Shown: piece by piece, positions 43,888-53,113 of the stretch | Layout of the letters: every line of letters begins with the position of its first letter | Numbering within the stretch: the stretch's first letter is position 1 | Source of the DNA: Glycomyces tenuis DSM 44171 | GTDB lineage: Bacteria > Actinomycetota > Actinomycetes > Mycobacteriales > Micromonosporaceae | Length of the DNA stretch: 64,000 nucleotides | Reading direction: 5' to 3' | Assembly: GCF_000427885.1 (NCBI RefSeq) | Contig: NZ_ATYW01000005.1 | Span: 124,001 to 188,000, forward strand | The notes under the pieces: generated by a model | Databases searched by the model: none | Seen by the model: only the letters and a program-made list of their open reading frames with translations | What the model was told of the DNA's origin: nothing | Program-made: the position numbers and the translations under genes

Positions 43888-45741
43888 CTAGTGGCTCTGA
43901 ATCTGCTTCGCCCCGAACGCTTGGGCGAGCAGCTTGACCGCCTGCTCCTCGCTGGTGCCGAAGGAACCGGGCGCCACCGGGTCGTCCGGCGAGGGCTCGT
44001 CGTAGTCCTCCGGCGGCGGCTCCTCGGACGCCGGCGCCTGCGGCCGCTGCCTAGGAGGCGGGGCCGCCTGCGCTTTTGGGGACGACTTCGGGATCTGCGC
44101 CGCCTCCCCCACTTCGCAGCGGACCTTCCACGAGCCGCCGAGGACCTCGCCGAAGACCTCGGCGACGGTCCCGTAGGCGGGCTCCTTCTGGAGGGCCCCG
44201 GCGTGGAAGGCGTGCTTGAACACCAGCACCACCTCGCCGTCGGAGGCGTCGGCGACGGTGGCCTCCGACAGGATCGCGGCGGTGGTCTTCTTGCGGTCCT
44301 TCATCGCCATCATGATCCGGTCCCACTGGCGCCGGATCGAGGCGGCGGTGACGCCGTCGCCGGCCGGCTCGGGCCCGGCGGGCGGCGCGACCGGCGCGGG
44401 CGCCTCGGATTCGGGCTCGGCCTCGGGCGCGGCGGCCTCGACCGGCGCGGCGGCGGGCTCGGGCTCCGCGGCGGGCCGCTCGGGCGCCTCGGCTTCGGCG
44501 GCGCGTCCGGCCGGGCGTTCCGGGGCTCGCTCGGCCGGGCGCTCCACGGGGCGGGCCACCGGCGTCACCGGCGCGGCCGCGACGGCGCCGCGCTGCTCGA
44601 GCATCTCGAGGCGCTGCAGGAGCCCGGCCATCGACTCGTCGGCGCCGGGCAGGATCGCCCGCACGCACGCCAGTTCGAGCAGCAGCCGCGGCGCGGTGGC
44701 CCCGCGCATCCCGGCCAGGCCGTCGGCGACGACCTCGGCCATCCGCGTCAGCATCGAGGTGCCCATGCGGGTGGCCTGGCTGGTCATGCGGGAGAGCTGG
44801 TCGGCCGGGGCGTCGATGAGGCCGCTGGAGGTCGCGTCGGGCACCTGGTTGACGACGATGAGGTCCCGCAGCCGCTCGAGCAGGTCACCGGCGAAGCGGC
44901 GCGGGTCGTGCCCGCCTTCGACGACGCGCTCGACGACCTCCATGACGGCCGCGCCGTCGGCGGCGGCGAAGGCCTCGCACATCTCGTCGAGCAGCCCGCC
45001 GTCGGTGACGCCGAGCAGCGCCGCGGCCCGCTCGTAGGTGACGCCCTCGGCTCCGGCACCGGCGATGAGCTGGTCGAGCACCGAGAGCGTGTCCCGCGCC
45101 GAGCCGCCTCCGGCGCGCACGACGAGCGGGTAGACGTCCTCGTCGACCTTTGCGCCCTCTTCCTCGCACAGCTTCTTGCACAGCTCGCGCATCGACGGCG
45201 GCGGGATGAGCCGGAACGGGTAGTGGTGGGTGCGCGAGCGGATCGTCGGCAGGACCTTGTCCGGCTCGGTGGTGGCGAAGATGAACAGGACGTAGTCCGG
45301 CGGCTCCTCGACGAGCTTGAGCAGCGCGTTGAAGCCCGCCGCGGTGACCATGTGGGCCTCGTCGATGATGTAGATCTTGTAGCGCGAGTCCACGGGCGCG
45401 AACACGGCGCGTTCGCGCAGCTCGCGGGCGTCGTCGACGCCGCCGTGGGAGGCCGCGTCGATCTCGATGACGTCGACCGAGCCGTGCCCGTCGGCCGCCA
45501 GCGCCCGGCAGGAGCCGCATTCGCCGCACGGGGTGGGGGTGGGCCCGGCGGCGCAGTTGAGGGAGCGGGCGAGGATCCGCGCCGACGAGGTCTTGCCGCA
45601 GCCTCTCGGCCCGGAGAAGAGGTAGGCGTGGTTGAGGCGCCCGGCGCCGATCGCGTTGATGAGCGGCTCGGTGACGTGCTCCTGGCCGACGACTTCGGCG
45701 AAGGTCTGCGGCCGGTATTTGCGGTACAGCGCGAGTGCCAC
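43888..45741 (-). CDS. dnaX: DNA polymerase III subunit gamma/tau
   Basis: A 617-residue clamp-loader ATPase. It begins ALYRKYRPQTFAEVVGQEHV. Walker A GPRGCGKT is at residues 44-51, the zinc cysteines are 63, 72, 75 and 78, and DEAH is at 127-130. The sensor-1 region FATTEPDKVLP follows. Residues about 390-480 are an Ala/Pro/Glu-rich linker, before a C-terminal tau-like domain. I see no obvious slippage heptamer (A6G type), so a separate gamma form by frameshifting is not supported. Confidence 0.96.
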   Translation of the reverse strand: MALALYRKYRPQTFAEVVGQEHVTEPLINAIGAGRLNHAYLFSGPRGCGKTSSARILARSLNCAAGPTPTPCGECGSCRALAADGHGSVDVIEIDAASHGGVDDARELRERAVFAPVDSRYKIYIIDEAHMVTAAGFNALLKLVEEPPDYVLFIFATTEPDKVLPTIRSRTHHYPFRLIPPPSMRELCKKLCEEEGAKVDEDVYPLVVRAGGGSARDTLSVLDQLIAGAGAEGVTYERAAALLGVTDGGLLDEMCEAFAAADGAAVMEVVERVVEGGHDPRRFAGDLLERLRDLIVVNQVPDATSSGLIDAPADQLSRMTSQATRMGTSMLTRMAEVVADGLAGMRGATAPRLLLELACVRAILPGADESMAGLLQRLEMLEQRGAVAAAPVTPVARPVERPAERAPERPAGRAAEAEAPERPAAEPEPAAAPVEAAAPEAEPESEAPAPVAPPAGPEPAGDGVTAASIRRQWDRIMMAMKDRKKTTAAILSEATVADASDGEVVLVFKHAFHAGALQKEPAYGTVAEVFGEVLGGSWKVRCEVGEAAQIPKSSPKAQAAPPPRQRPQAPASEEPPPEDYDEPSPDDPVAPGSFGTSEEQAVKLLAQAFGAKQIQSH

Positions 45742-45845
45742 GGCTTCCTCCAGCTCTCAGTCTGCTCTGCCTTGCAGCCACGATACGGCGTGGCTCCGAC
45801 AATGCGGGCTCCGACCGGCCGGGTTGCCGCCGGGGGCACACGGGC

Positions 45846-45886
45846 GCCCGCCGCCTCGGGCCGCGGATCGGCCCGAGGCGGCGGGC
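45846..45886 (-). terminator. Terminator of the export operon
   Basis: An 18-bp perfect stem (45846-45863 with 45869-45886) and a five-base loop lie directly after the MacB-type permease stop (45891) and upstream of dnaX. Confidence 0.8.
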
Positions 45887-45890
45887 CCGC

Positions 45891-47096
45891 TCACGACGCC
45901 GTCAGCGCCTCGGTCGGCGAGAGCCGCGAGGCCCGGATCGCCGGGTAGAGCCCGGCTGTCGCGCCGATGAGGAGCGTCGCGGCCAGGCCGCCGCCCGAGG
46001 CCCAGGCGGGCACCACGGCGGGCCACTCCCGCGAGGAGGCGTACAGCGCGGTCACGGCGGTGCCGATGAGGATCCCGCCGACGCCGCCGAGCGCCGAGAG
46101 CAGGAGCGACTCGGTCAGGAACTGGAGCCGGATCTGGCCCCGCGTCGCCCCCAGGGAGCGCCGCAGGCCGATCTCCGAGCGCCGCTCCAGCACCGAGATC
46201 ACCATCGTGTTCGCGACGCCGACGCCGCCGACCAGCAGCGCGACCGCGCCGAGGCCGAGCAGCATCCCGGTGAACGCGGTGTCCACGGCCTGCTGCGCCT
46301 CCAGCGCGTCCGAGGGCCGCGAGACCGAGACCTCGTCGGGCGCCTCGGGGTTCGCGGTCGTCGCCAGCACGGCGGCGACCTGCTCGACGTAGGCGTCCTC
46401 CGAGCGGGTGTAGACCGTCGTCGGGTGCCCGTCGAAGCCGAGGTGGGCCGCCGCGGCCTCCCAGCCGACCAGGACCGACAGGTCCAGTTCGGGGGCCAGC
46501 GCCACCGGTTCGAGGACGCCGACGACGGTGAACCACTGCCCGCCGAGGTAGACCTCGACGCCGTCGCCGACGCCGGTGACGCCCAGTTGCTCGGCGGCGC
46601 TCGCGCCGAGCACCGCCGCCGGGTACCGCGCGGTGGCCGCGTTCAGCCAGACCCCGTCGGCCAGTTCGGCGCCGACGGTGTCCAGGAGGCCGAGCTCGGC
46701 CGCGCGCACGCTCAGCCCGCCGGTCCGCCCCTCCGGGATGCGGTCGGTGCGGTAGACGTCCGCATCCGACACGTCCCCGGTCGCCGCCACCTCGTAGACC
46801 GGGGCTATCCGGGCGATCATCTCGACCGACTCGACCGGCAGGGCCCCCTCCTCGCCGCTGAGCATGGAGGTGCCGGGCGCGACGGTGAGCAGGTTGGTCC
46901 CGAGCGCGGCGAGCTGCCGGTCGAGTTCGGCGCGGCTGGACGAGGAGATCCCGACGACGCTGATCATCGCGGCGATGCCGATGGCGATCCCCAGGGCCGA
47001 CAGCCACACCCGCAGCGGGCGGGTGCGCAGGCCGGTGGCGCCGACGCGGACGACGTCGCCGGGGCGCATCCGCGCCGGGCGGAGCGGGGCGGCCAC
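45891..47096 (-). CDS. MacB/FtsX-type ABC permease
   Basis: A 401-residue permease. One N-terminal hydrophobic helix (LSALGIAIGIAAMISVVGIS) is followed by a large extracytoplasmic MacB-like core (about residues 50-270) and three C-terminal helices. VISVLERRSEIGLRRSLGATRGQIRLQF is the classic coupling sequence near the second helix. It works with the ATPase, periplasmic adaptor and lipoprotein encoded just upstream. The start is GTG 47096, directly after the ATPase stop. Probably exports a peptide, antibiotic or lipid; the substrate is not evident. Confidence 0.92.
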   Translation of the reverse strand: MAAPLRPARMRPGDVVRVGATGLRTRPLRVWLSALGIAIGIAAMISVVGISSSSRAELDRQLAALGTNLLTVAPGTSMLSGEEGALPVESVEMIARIAPVYEVAATGDVSDADVYRTDRIPEGRTGGLSVRAAELGLLDTVGAELADGVWLNAATARYPAAVLGASAAEQLGVTGVGDGVEVYLGGQWFTVVGVLEPVALAPELDLSVLVGWEAAAAHLGFDGHPTTVYTRSEDAYVEQVAAVLATTANPEAPDEVSVSRPSDALEAQQAVDTAFTGMLLGLGAVALLVGGVGVANTMVISVLERRSEIGLRRSLGATRGQIRLQFLTESLLLSALGGVGGILIGTAVTALYASSREWPAVVPAWASGGGLAATLLIGATAGLYPAIRASRLSPTEALTAS

Positions 47097-47801
47097 TCAG
47101 ACCACCCGCCCGTCGCGCATCGCGACCTGCCGGGGCAGGGACGCGGCGATCTCGCGGTCGTGGGTGATGACCACGACCGTCGTACCCGAGCGGTGCAGCT
47201 CGCGCAGCAGGTCCATCACCCCGGCCCCCGAGGCCGAGTCGAGGTTCCCGGTCGGTTCGTCGGCCAGCAGCAGCGCCGGGCCGCCGACCACGGCCCGCGC
47301 GATGGCGACCCGCTGCCGCTCACCGCCGGACAGCTCGTTCGGCAGGTGGTCGAGGCGGTGGTCCAGGCCCACCCGGGCCAGCGCCTCGCCGGCCCTGGTC
47401 CGCCGCTCGGAGGCGCCCGCGCCCGAGTAGAGCAGGCCGTCGGCGACGTTGTCGAGGACCCGCTGCCCCACGGCGAGGTGGAACTGCTGGAACACGAAGC
47501 CGATGCGGGAGGCCCGCAGCGCCGACAGCTGCCGGTCGCGCAGCTTCGCGACGTCGAAGCCGTCGATGCGGACGTTCCCGCCGGTGGGCCGGTCGAGCGT
47601 CCCGATCAGGTTGAGCATCGTGGACTTGCCCGAGCCGGAGGGCCCGACGATCGCGACCATCTCGCCGGCGTCGATGCCCAGGCTGACTTCGCGGAGCGCC
47701 CGCACCCCGCCCGGGTAGGACCTGGAGACCGCGTCGAGCTCGACCACCGGCCGCGGCCCGGCCTGCGGCCGCGCCGCCTCGGGTCCGGCGACCGCGCTCA
47801 T
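47097..47801 (-). CDS. MacB-type ABC exporter ATPase
   Basis: A 234-residue ATPase. Walker [11 protein letters not shown]-loop FVFQQFHLA, signature LSGGERQR and Walker [13 protein letters not shown] are all canonical, unlike the degenerate ATPase at 14219. It overlaps the adaptor gene by four bases and abuts the permease gene. It energises the permease from the cytoplasmic side. Confidence 0.94.
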   Translation of the reverse strand: MSAVAGPEAARPQAGPRPVVELDAVSRSYPGGVRALREVSLGIDAGEMVAIVGPSGSGKSTMLNLIGTLDRPTGGNVRIDGFDVAKLRDRQLSALRASRIGFVFQQFHLAVGQRVLDNVADGLLYSGAGASERRTRAGEALARVGLDHRLDHLPNELSGGERQRVAIARAVVGGPALLLADEPTGNLDSASGAGVMDLLRELHRSGTTVVVITHDREIAASLPRQVAMRDGRVV

Positions 47802-48889
47802 GACGGCACCACCACCGAGGCGCCCGCTTCGAGGCCCTCGCCGCTGACCTCCACGCGGCCGTCGGCGAACAGGCCGGTCTCGACGGCGATGACCTCGGTG
47901 GTCTCGCCGGTCGCGAGCTCGAGGCCGTAGCCGCCCTCGGCGAGGCCGAGGAGGGCCTCGACCGGGACGGTGAGGACGTCCTCGGCGCTGTCGCCGGCGA
48001 AGCCGACGTCGACCGCGGCCTGGTCGAGCCCGTCGAAGACGCTCGCGTCGTCGGCGGCGACGGTGACTTCGAGGACGGTCTCGGACTCGGCGTCCGGGTC
48101 CGAGCTCTCGCCCTCGACGGTGACGGTCTCGGAGGCGGTGACGGTCCCGGTGGCCTCGGTGCCGTCCGGGAGGGTGATCCGGACCGGCTCGCCGATGACG
48201 ACCAGTTCCTGGTCGTCGAGGTCGACCTGGACGGTGACGACCTTGTCGAGCCCGGTGTAGTCCAGGACGGCGGTGCCGGGGCCGGTCTGGCTTCCGAGCG
48301 CCGCCTCGACCGCGTCGACCCTGATCTCCGCCGGGGCGTAGGCGATCCGGCCCAGGTCGACGGTGCCGGTCTCGTCCAGGCCGAGGTCCTCCTGCCACTC
48401 CTCGACCGCCGCGGCGGTCTTGGTGGTGTACTCGTCGTCGACGGTGAAGCCGCCGTAGCCGAGCTCGGCGAGGTTCTCCTCGAACTGCTCGACGTCGTCG
48501 CCCTCGACGCCGGGGAAGAGGGACCGGTAGGCCGGGAGCGAGCCGTACATCAGGATCACGGGCCGGTCGTCGACCGCGTAGAGCTCCTCGCCGCGCCCGA
48601 TCGCGTCGCCGACGGCGGGCAGGCCGGTGATGGTGCCGTTCAACCGGCAGCCGAGGGCGACCGCGTCGCCGTAGTCGAGGTCACCGGCGGCGGTGACGGT
48701 CTCGGTGAGGGTCTGCCGGGTGACCTCGGCGGTCTGGGGGGCGGCCTCGGTCGGCTCGGCCTCGGCGGGGCGCCCCAGGGAGGTCAGGTCGAATCCGAGC
48801 GCGGCGGCCCCGGCTCCGGCGGCCGCGAGGACCGCCACGGCGGCGGCCACGGCCTTCCCGGCGCGGCCTCTTCTGCGCCTGCCGCTCAT
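47798..48889 (-). CDS. Periplasmic-adaptor-like protein with peptidoglycan-binding domain
   Basis: A 363-residue protein of the membrane-fusion (HlyD/MacA-like) type found beside MacB permeases in actinobacteria. An N-terminal anchor (basic residues, then an Ala-rich helix to about residue 33) precedes a short beta domain ([14 protein letters not shown]). A PG_binding_1 repeat follows ([20 protein letters not shown]...AAVEEWQ, about residues 133-170), and then beta-barrel adaptor domains. It overlaps the lipoprotein and ATPase genes by four bases on each side. The peptidoglycan-binding part would fix the exporter to the cell wall. Confidence 0.85.
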   Translation of the reverse strand: MSGRRRRGRAGKAVAAAVAVLAAAGAGAAALGFDLTSLGRPAEAEPTEAAPQTAEVTRQTLTETVTAAGDLDYGDAVALGCRLNGTITGLPAVGDAIGRGEELYAVDDRPVILMYGSLPAYRSLFPGVEGDDVEQFEENLAELGYGGFTVDDEYTTKTAAAVEEWQEDLGLDETGTVDLGRIAYAPAEIRVDAVEAALGSQTGPGTAVLDYTGLDKVVTVQVDLDDQELVVIGEPVRITLPDGTEATGTVTASETVTVEGESSDPDAESETVLEVTVAADDASVFDGLDQAAVDVGFAGDSAEDVLTVPVEALLGLAEGGYGLELATGETTEVIAVETGLFADGRVEVSGEGLEAGASVVVPS

Positions 48890-49446
48890 GCGTCCTCTTC
48901 CTCGTTCAGGCCGGGCTCCTCGGGGCCTTCGGGACGGAGGCCCCTGCAGGTCTCCTCGGCGGCCTCGAAGTCCTCGTCCTCTGTGAACCCCTCGTCGAAC
49001 TTGATGCCGCCGTTCGGTTCGGGGTCCGGGAAGTCCTCGACGCCGTTCTCCCGCATGCACTCCGAGTATTCGATGAGCGCCTCGTACATCTCCGGGTCGA
49101 TCGTGTCGCCCTCGCCGGGCCCGGGCATGAGCTCCTCGCAGGCCTCCTCGGCCGCCTTGAACTCCTCGCTGCCGGAGTCGATGTCCTCGGGCAGGGACAG
49201 CGACATCCCGCCCTCGCCCTCCTGCTCGGGGTCCGGGAAGTCCTCGATGCCGTTCTCCCGCATGCACTCCGAATAGGCGAGGGCCTGCTCGAAGGCGCCC
49301 TCGGGGCCGGCCTCCCCGTTCTCCGCGCTCGCCGAGGCGGTCGCGTCGTCGGCCGAGGCCACGCCGCCGCCGTCGTCTTCGCCGCCGCACGCGGCCGCGA
49401 ACAGCAGCAGCGGGCCGATGAGCACGAGCGCCGTCTTGATGCGCAT
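48886..49446 (-). CDS. Lipoprotein with duplicated CMRENG...DFPDP motif
   Basis: A 186-residue acidic lipoprotein (lipobox LLFAAAC, Cys20). The module YSECMRENGIEDFPDPE occurs twice, about residues 58-74 and 125-141, each followed some 30 residues later by a second Cys (EEAC, EETC). Each module would make one disulfide. Lipoproteins of this type are typical first genes of MacB-like operons in actinobacteria, perhaps as substrate-binding or sensing subunits. It overlaps the adaptor gene by four bases and is divergent from the two-component system. Confidence 0.88.
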   Translation of the reverse strand: MRIKTALVLIGPLLLFAAACGGEDDGGGVASADDATASASAENGEAGPEGAFEQALAYSECMRENGIEDFPDPEQEGEGGMSLSLPEDIDSGSEEFKAAEEACEELMPGPGEGDTIDPEMYEALIEYSECMRENGVEDFPDPEPNGGIKFDEGFTEDEDFEAAEETCRGLRPEGPEEPGLNEEEDA

Positions 49447-49573
49447 CTCGTTCTCCTCTCGTCCGCGGCCGGGACGGTCCCGACCGCGGCATCAGTACAG
49501 CGACCGGCGCGTTTCCCGGCCGTAAGCGGAGACGGTGACGCGAAGGAAACACCGCGTCGGCCAGGATGGTGGC

Positions 49574-50230
49574 ATGCGAATCCTGGTTGTGGAGGACGAG
49601 CCGCTGCTGGCCGAGGCGGTGGCCGAATGGCTGCGCGGCGAAGCGCACGCCGTCGACGTGGCCCTGGACGGCGGCGAGGCGCTCGAGCGCGTCGGCGTCA
49701 ACGACTACGACGTGGTCGTGCTCGACCGGGACCTGCCGGTGGTGCACGGCGACCAGGTGTGCCGGGCGATCGGCGACGAAGCGGGCGAGACGCGCGTGCT
49801 CATGCTCACCGCGGCGGCCGACATCGACGACCGGGTCGCCGGGCTCGCGCTCGGCGCCGACGACTACCTGCCGAAACCGTTCGCGTTCCGCGAGCTCGCC
49901 GCCCGCGTCGCCGCCCTCGGCCGCCGGGCCCGGCCCGCCGCGCCGCCGGTCCTCGAGCGCGCCGGGATCCGACTCGACACGCACCACCACCAGGTCTTCC
50001 GCGACGGCAGGTACGTGCCGCTGTCGCGCAAGGAGTTCGCCGTGCTCGCCGAGCTCATGCGCGCCGACGGCGCACCGGTCTCGGCCGAGCAGCTGCTCGA
50101 GAAGGCCTGGGACGAGCACGTCGACCCGTTCACGCACGCGGTGCGGATGGCGATCCTGAAACTGCGGCGCAAACTCGGCGAGCCGCCGGTGGTGCTGACC
50201 GAGCCGGGAGTGGGGTACCGCATCCGATGA
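49574..50230 (+). CDS. OmpR-family response regulator
   Basis: A 218-residue regulator. It has acidic VEDE at residues 6-9, phospho-acceptor Asp51 (VLDRDLP), Lys in DDYLPKPFAF, and a C-terminal winged helix (LSRKEFAVLAELMRADGAPVS and ILKLRRKLGEPPVVLTEPGVGYRI). ATG 49574 is the natural start of the receiver; the longer frame from 49535 is not needed. It is coupled to the kinase (ATGA overlap) and divergent from the lipoprotein/export operon, which is its likely target. Confidence 0.94.
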   Translation: MRILVVEDEPLLAEAVAEWLRGEAHAVDVALDGGEALERVGVNDYDVVVLDRDLPVVHGDQVCRAIGDEAGETRVLMLTAAADIDDRVAGLALGADDYLPKPFAFRELAARVAALGRRARPAAPPVLERAGIRLDTHHHQVFRDGRYVPLSRKEFAVLAELMRADGAPVSAEQLLEKAWDEHVDPFTHAVRMAILKLRRKLGEPPVVLTEPGVGYRIR

Positions 50231-51390
50231 GACGGCCCCGCCTGACCCTCCGCGCCCGCCTGACGCTCGTCTACGGCGGGCTGTTCCTGCTCGCCGGGCT
50301 GGTGCTGCTGGGCCTGACCTACCTGCTGGTCGAAGGGCAGTTCCCCGACGAGGGGCAGGTCGTCAGCGACGCGGTCCACACGGAGCAGAACCCGCCACCG
50401 GGCGCCGAGGAGGAGTGGTCGCACCTCCAAGGCGTCGTCGACGTCACCTGGGACGAGGCGCTCTCGGCGATCCTCACCCAGGGCGGGCTCGCGCTGTTCC
50501 TGGTCGGCGCCATCGCCATCGCGATCGGCTACCTGGTGGCCGGGCGCATGCTGCAACCGCTCCAGCGCATCACCGACACCGCCGGGCGGATCGCCGAGGC
50601 CCCGGCCGCGGACCGCGGCCTGCACGAGCGCATCAAGCTCGACGGGCCCCGCGACGAGCTCGGGGAGCTCGCCGAGACCTTCAACGTCATGCTCGAGCGG
50701 CTCGACCACTCCTTCGACGGGCAGCGGCGGTTCATCGCGAACGCCTCCCACGAGCTGCGCACGCCTTTGACGCTCACCAGGGCGCTCCTCGAAGTCGCCC
50801 TGCACCGGCCGAACGCCTCACCGGAGGTGCGGCAGCTCGGCGAGACGCTGCTGGAGATCAACGGACGCCACGAGCGGCTCATCGAAGGGCTCCTGCTGCT
50901 GACGCGCTCGGACCGCGAACTCACCGAGCGGTCCTATGTCGACCTGGCCGACCTCGCCGAGCACGTCGCCGCCCAGACCCCGGCCGAGGGCCGCGAGATC
51001 GCCGTCGAGGCCGCCGAGGCCCCGGTGACGGGCGACCCGGTGCTGCTGGAGCGGCTGGTGCACAACCTCGTCGAGAACGCGGTGCGCTACAACGTGGACG
51101 GCGGCCGGGTGCGGGTGCGGACCGGCGCGCGAGGCGGGGCGGCGGTGCTGGAGGTGTCCAACACCGGCCCGGCGGTGCCCGCCTACGAGGTGGCGGCCCT
51201 GTTCGAGCCGTTCCGGCGGCTCGGGGCCGAGCGCCTCGCGAACACGCCCGGCGCGGGACTGGGCCTGTCGATCGTGCGGGCGGTGGCCAGAGCGCACGGC
51301 GGCGAGGCCGACGCGGCGCCGCGCGAGGGCGGCGGCCTGACCGTCACCGTCACGCTGCCCGCGGCCGAGACGCCGGTCAGTTCGGCATGA
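50227..51390 (+). CDS. Sensor histidine kinase
   Basis: A 387-residue kinase. Two membrane helices (about residues 14-35 and 84-106) flank a 48-residue acidic external loop. HAMP follows, then HisKA with His175 in ASHELRTP, and HATPase with NLVENAVRYN and GAGLGLSIV. The short external loop is like that of kinases that sense the membrane or a partner exporter. Its 3' end overlaps the convergent DivIVA gene by 14 bases. Confidence 0.94.
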   Translation: MRRPRLTLRARLTLVYGGLFLLAGLVLLGLTYLLVEGQFPDEGQVVSDAVHTEQNPPPGAEEEWSHLQGVVDVTWDEALSAILTQGGLALFLVGAIAIAIGYLVAGRMLQPLQRITDTAGRIAEAPAADRGLHERIKLDGPRDELGELAETFNVMLERLDHSFDGQRRFIANASHELRTPLTLTRALLEVALHRPNASPEVRQLGETLLEINGRHERLIEGLLLLTRSDRELTERSYVDLADLAEHVAAQTPAEGREIAVEAAEAPVTGDPVLLERLVHNLVENAVRYNVDGGRVRVRTGARGGAAVLEVSNTGPAVPAYEVAALFEPFRRLGAERLANTPGAGLGLSIVRAVARAHGGEADAAPREGGGLTVTVTLPAAETPVSSA

Positions 51391-51982
51391 GCTTGGCGAC
51401 CTCGGCCTCGAGGCGCTGGCGGGTCATCCGCAGCTGCTCCTCGGCGACCTCGACCGCCTCGAGGAAGCTGCGGGCCTTGACCAGCTGCCTGATGCGCTCC
51501 TCGGCTTCGCTGTCGCCCTCGCCCCGGTTCTGGTCGCGGTACTCGGCGACCGCCCGGTCGGCCTCGACCTGGGCCTTCTCCTGGGTGCGGCGCATGAGCT
51601 CGGCGGCCTGCGCCCGCGCCTGCCCGATGATCTGCCTCGAGTAGTGCTGGGCCTGGTCGACGTAGCTCTCGGCCTGCTGCTGGGCCCTGGCGACCAGCAT
51701 GACCGCGTTCGTCGTCGGCGTCTGGACCGTCTGCTGGAGCCGCTTGTCGCTCTGCTGCGACTGCCACGAGCGCAGCGCCTCGCGGAGCTTGTCGGCGTCG
51801 GCCTGGAGGGCGGCCTCCCGCTGGTCGCGGCTGGCCAGCTCGTCGGCGACCTTCGCCAGGAAGCGGTGGACCTCGTCGGGCTGGTAGCCGCGGCGCGTCA
51901 GGCTCGTCATCGGGAACCTGGCCTTGTTGACCTGTCCGGCGGTCACTTTCGCGCCGGACGAGCGGTAGCTGTACATCGTCAT
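51377..51982 (-). CDS. DivIVA-domain coiled-coil protein
   Basis: A 201-residue protein. The N-terminal RFPMTSLTRRGYQPDEVHRFL (about residues 22-42) is the DivIVA membrane-targeting motif with the conserved Arg-Gly-Tyr and Glu-Val. The rest is predicted coiled coil, rich in Gln, Glu, Ala and Arg. ATG 51982 lies eight bases after the flavohemoglobin stop, with GAGAGG upstream. Its place as third gene of a globin operon is unexpected. It is too short to be the polar-growth DivIVA of actinomycetes and may be a divergent relative. Confidence 0.8.
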   Translation of the reverse strand: MTMYSYRSSGAKVTAGQVNKARFPMTSLTRRGYQPDEVHRFLAKVADELASRDQREAALQADADKLREALRSWQSQQSDKRLQQTVQTPTTNAVMLVARAQQQAESYVDQAQHYSRQIIGQARAQAAELMRRTQEKAQVEADRAVAEYRDQNRGEGDSEAEERIRQLVKARSFLEAVEVAEEQLRMTRQRLEAEVAKLMPN

Positions 51983-51990
51983 ATGTCCTC

Positions 51991-53103
51991 TCACTCGCCC
52001 AAGGACTCGTAGTGGATCGCACCGGCCGGGACGCCGGAGTCGACGAGCAGCTTGTGGCTCGCCTCCACCATGCCGGTCGGTCCGCACAGGTAGATTTCGG
52101 CGCCGGTGCAGCGCCGGTGGGCAAGGGCGAGCTCCGCTGGGGAGCCGGAGGGGACGCCGCGGCCGAAGAGGTCCTCGTCGGCGCACGGCGCGAAGTCGAG
52201 CCAGTCGTACTCGGCCGCCATGGACCGCATCCCGTCCAGGTCGTACAGGCCGCTCGCGGCGCGCGAGCCCCAGTAGAGGGCGACCGGCCGCGGTGCGGCG
52301 GCGACCTGCTCGACGAGGGCCTTCATGGGGGCCAGGCCGGTGCCTCCGGCGAGCATGACGATCGGGCGCGGCGCGGCCTCGCGGCGCATGACCAGGCCGG
52401 TGCCGACGGCCGGGCCCACCCGGATGGCGTCGCCGGGCTGGACGAGGGTGACCAGTGCCGTGGACACCTGCCCGCCGTCGACGGCGCGGACGTGGAGGTC
52501 GATGGTGCCGTCGGCTCTGGGGGCGTTCGCGGGCGTGTAGTAGCGCCAGACCCTGGGCCGCCAGTTCGTGCAGAGGGTGACCGACTGCCCGGGGAGGTAG
52601 TCGAGCCGGGGGGAGGTGGCGATGGTGATCACGGCGGTGTCGAGGTCGCGCCGGTCGTGCGCGACGACCTCGGCGTCCCACCAGGCGGGGGCGCGGTGCG
52701 CGGCCTCGTCGGCGGCGTCGGCCATGGTCTGGGCGACCAGGTCGTAGGCCGCGGACCAGTCGGAGGCGATGGCGGGGGTCCAGTGCGGACCGCTGAAGTG
52801 CTCGAGCGTGGCCAGCAGGGCCTGGCCGACGGCCGGGTAGTGGTCGCGGAGCGCGCCGAATTTGCGGTGGTCGCGGCCGAGCTGCTGGAGGTGGGGGACG
52901 ACCCGCTCGATGGTGTCGACGTTGCTGATCACGGTTCCCAGCGCGGCCACGAGCTTGTCTCGCTGCGAGGCCATGTTCATCGGGAACATGTCGCGCACCT
53001 CGGGGTGGGTGAGGAACAGTGTGGAGTAGAAGTACAGAGGGACCTGCTCGCCGTGGGAGGCGACCAGGCTCCAGTTCTTCTTCAGCCTGTCGGCGTTGAT
53101 CAT
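51991..53103 (-). CDS. hmp: Flavohemoglobin (nitric oxide dioxygenase)
   Basis: A 370-residue protein: an N-terminal globin (to about residue 130) with Tyr26 at the B10 position, Gln47 at E7 and proximal His79 in QLGRDHRKFG. Then come an FAD domain with WRYYTPAN and an NAD domain with GGTGLAPMK and CGPTGM. It is about 25-30 residues shorter than E. coli Hmp. The overall order is that of NO dioxygenases, which turn NO and O2 into nitrate. It follows the truncated hemoglobin gene after 10 bases, so both should respond together to NO or oxygen limitation. Confidence 0.92.
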   Translation of the reverse strand: MINADRLKKNWSLVASHGEQVPLYFYSTLFLTHPEVRDMFPMNMASQRDKLVAALGTVISNVDTIERVVPHLQQLGRDHRKFGALRDHYPAVGQALLATLEHFSGPHWTPAIASDWSAAYDLVAQTMADAADEAAHRAPAWWDAEVVAHDRRDLDTAVITIATSPRLDYLPGQSVTLCTNWRPRVWRYYTPANAPRADGTIDLHVRAVDGGQVSTALVTLVQPGDAIRVGPAVGTGLVMRREAAPRPIVMLAGGTGLAPMKALVEQVAAAPRPVALYWGSRAASGLYDLDGMRSMAAEYDWLDFAPCADEDLFGRGVPSGSPAELALAHRRCTGAEIYLCGPTGMVEASHKLLVDSGVPAGAIHYESLGE

Positions 53104-53113
53104 GCGATCGGCG

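Noticed and set aside
43888..45741. Programmed frameshift in dnaX
   Set aside because: I found no A-rich slippery heptamer or following stem that would support a separate gamma subunit.
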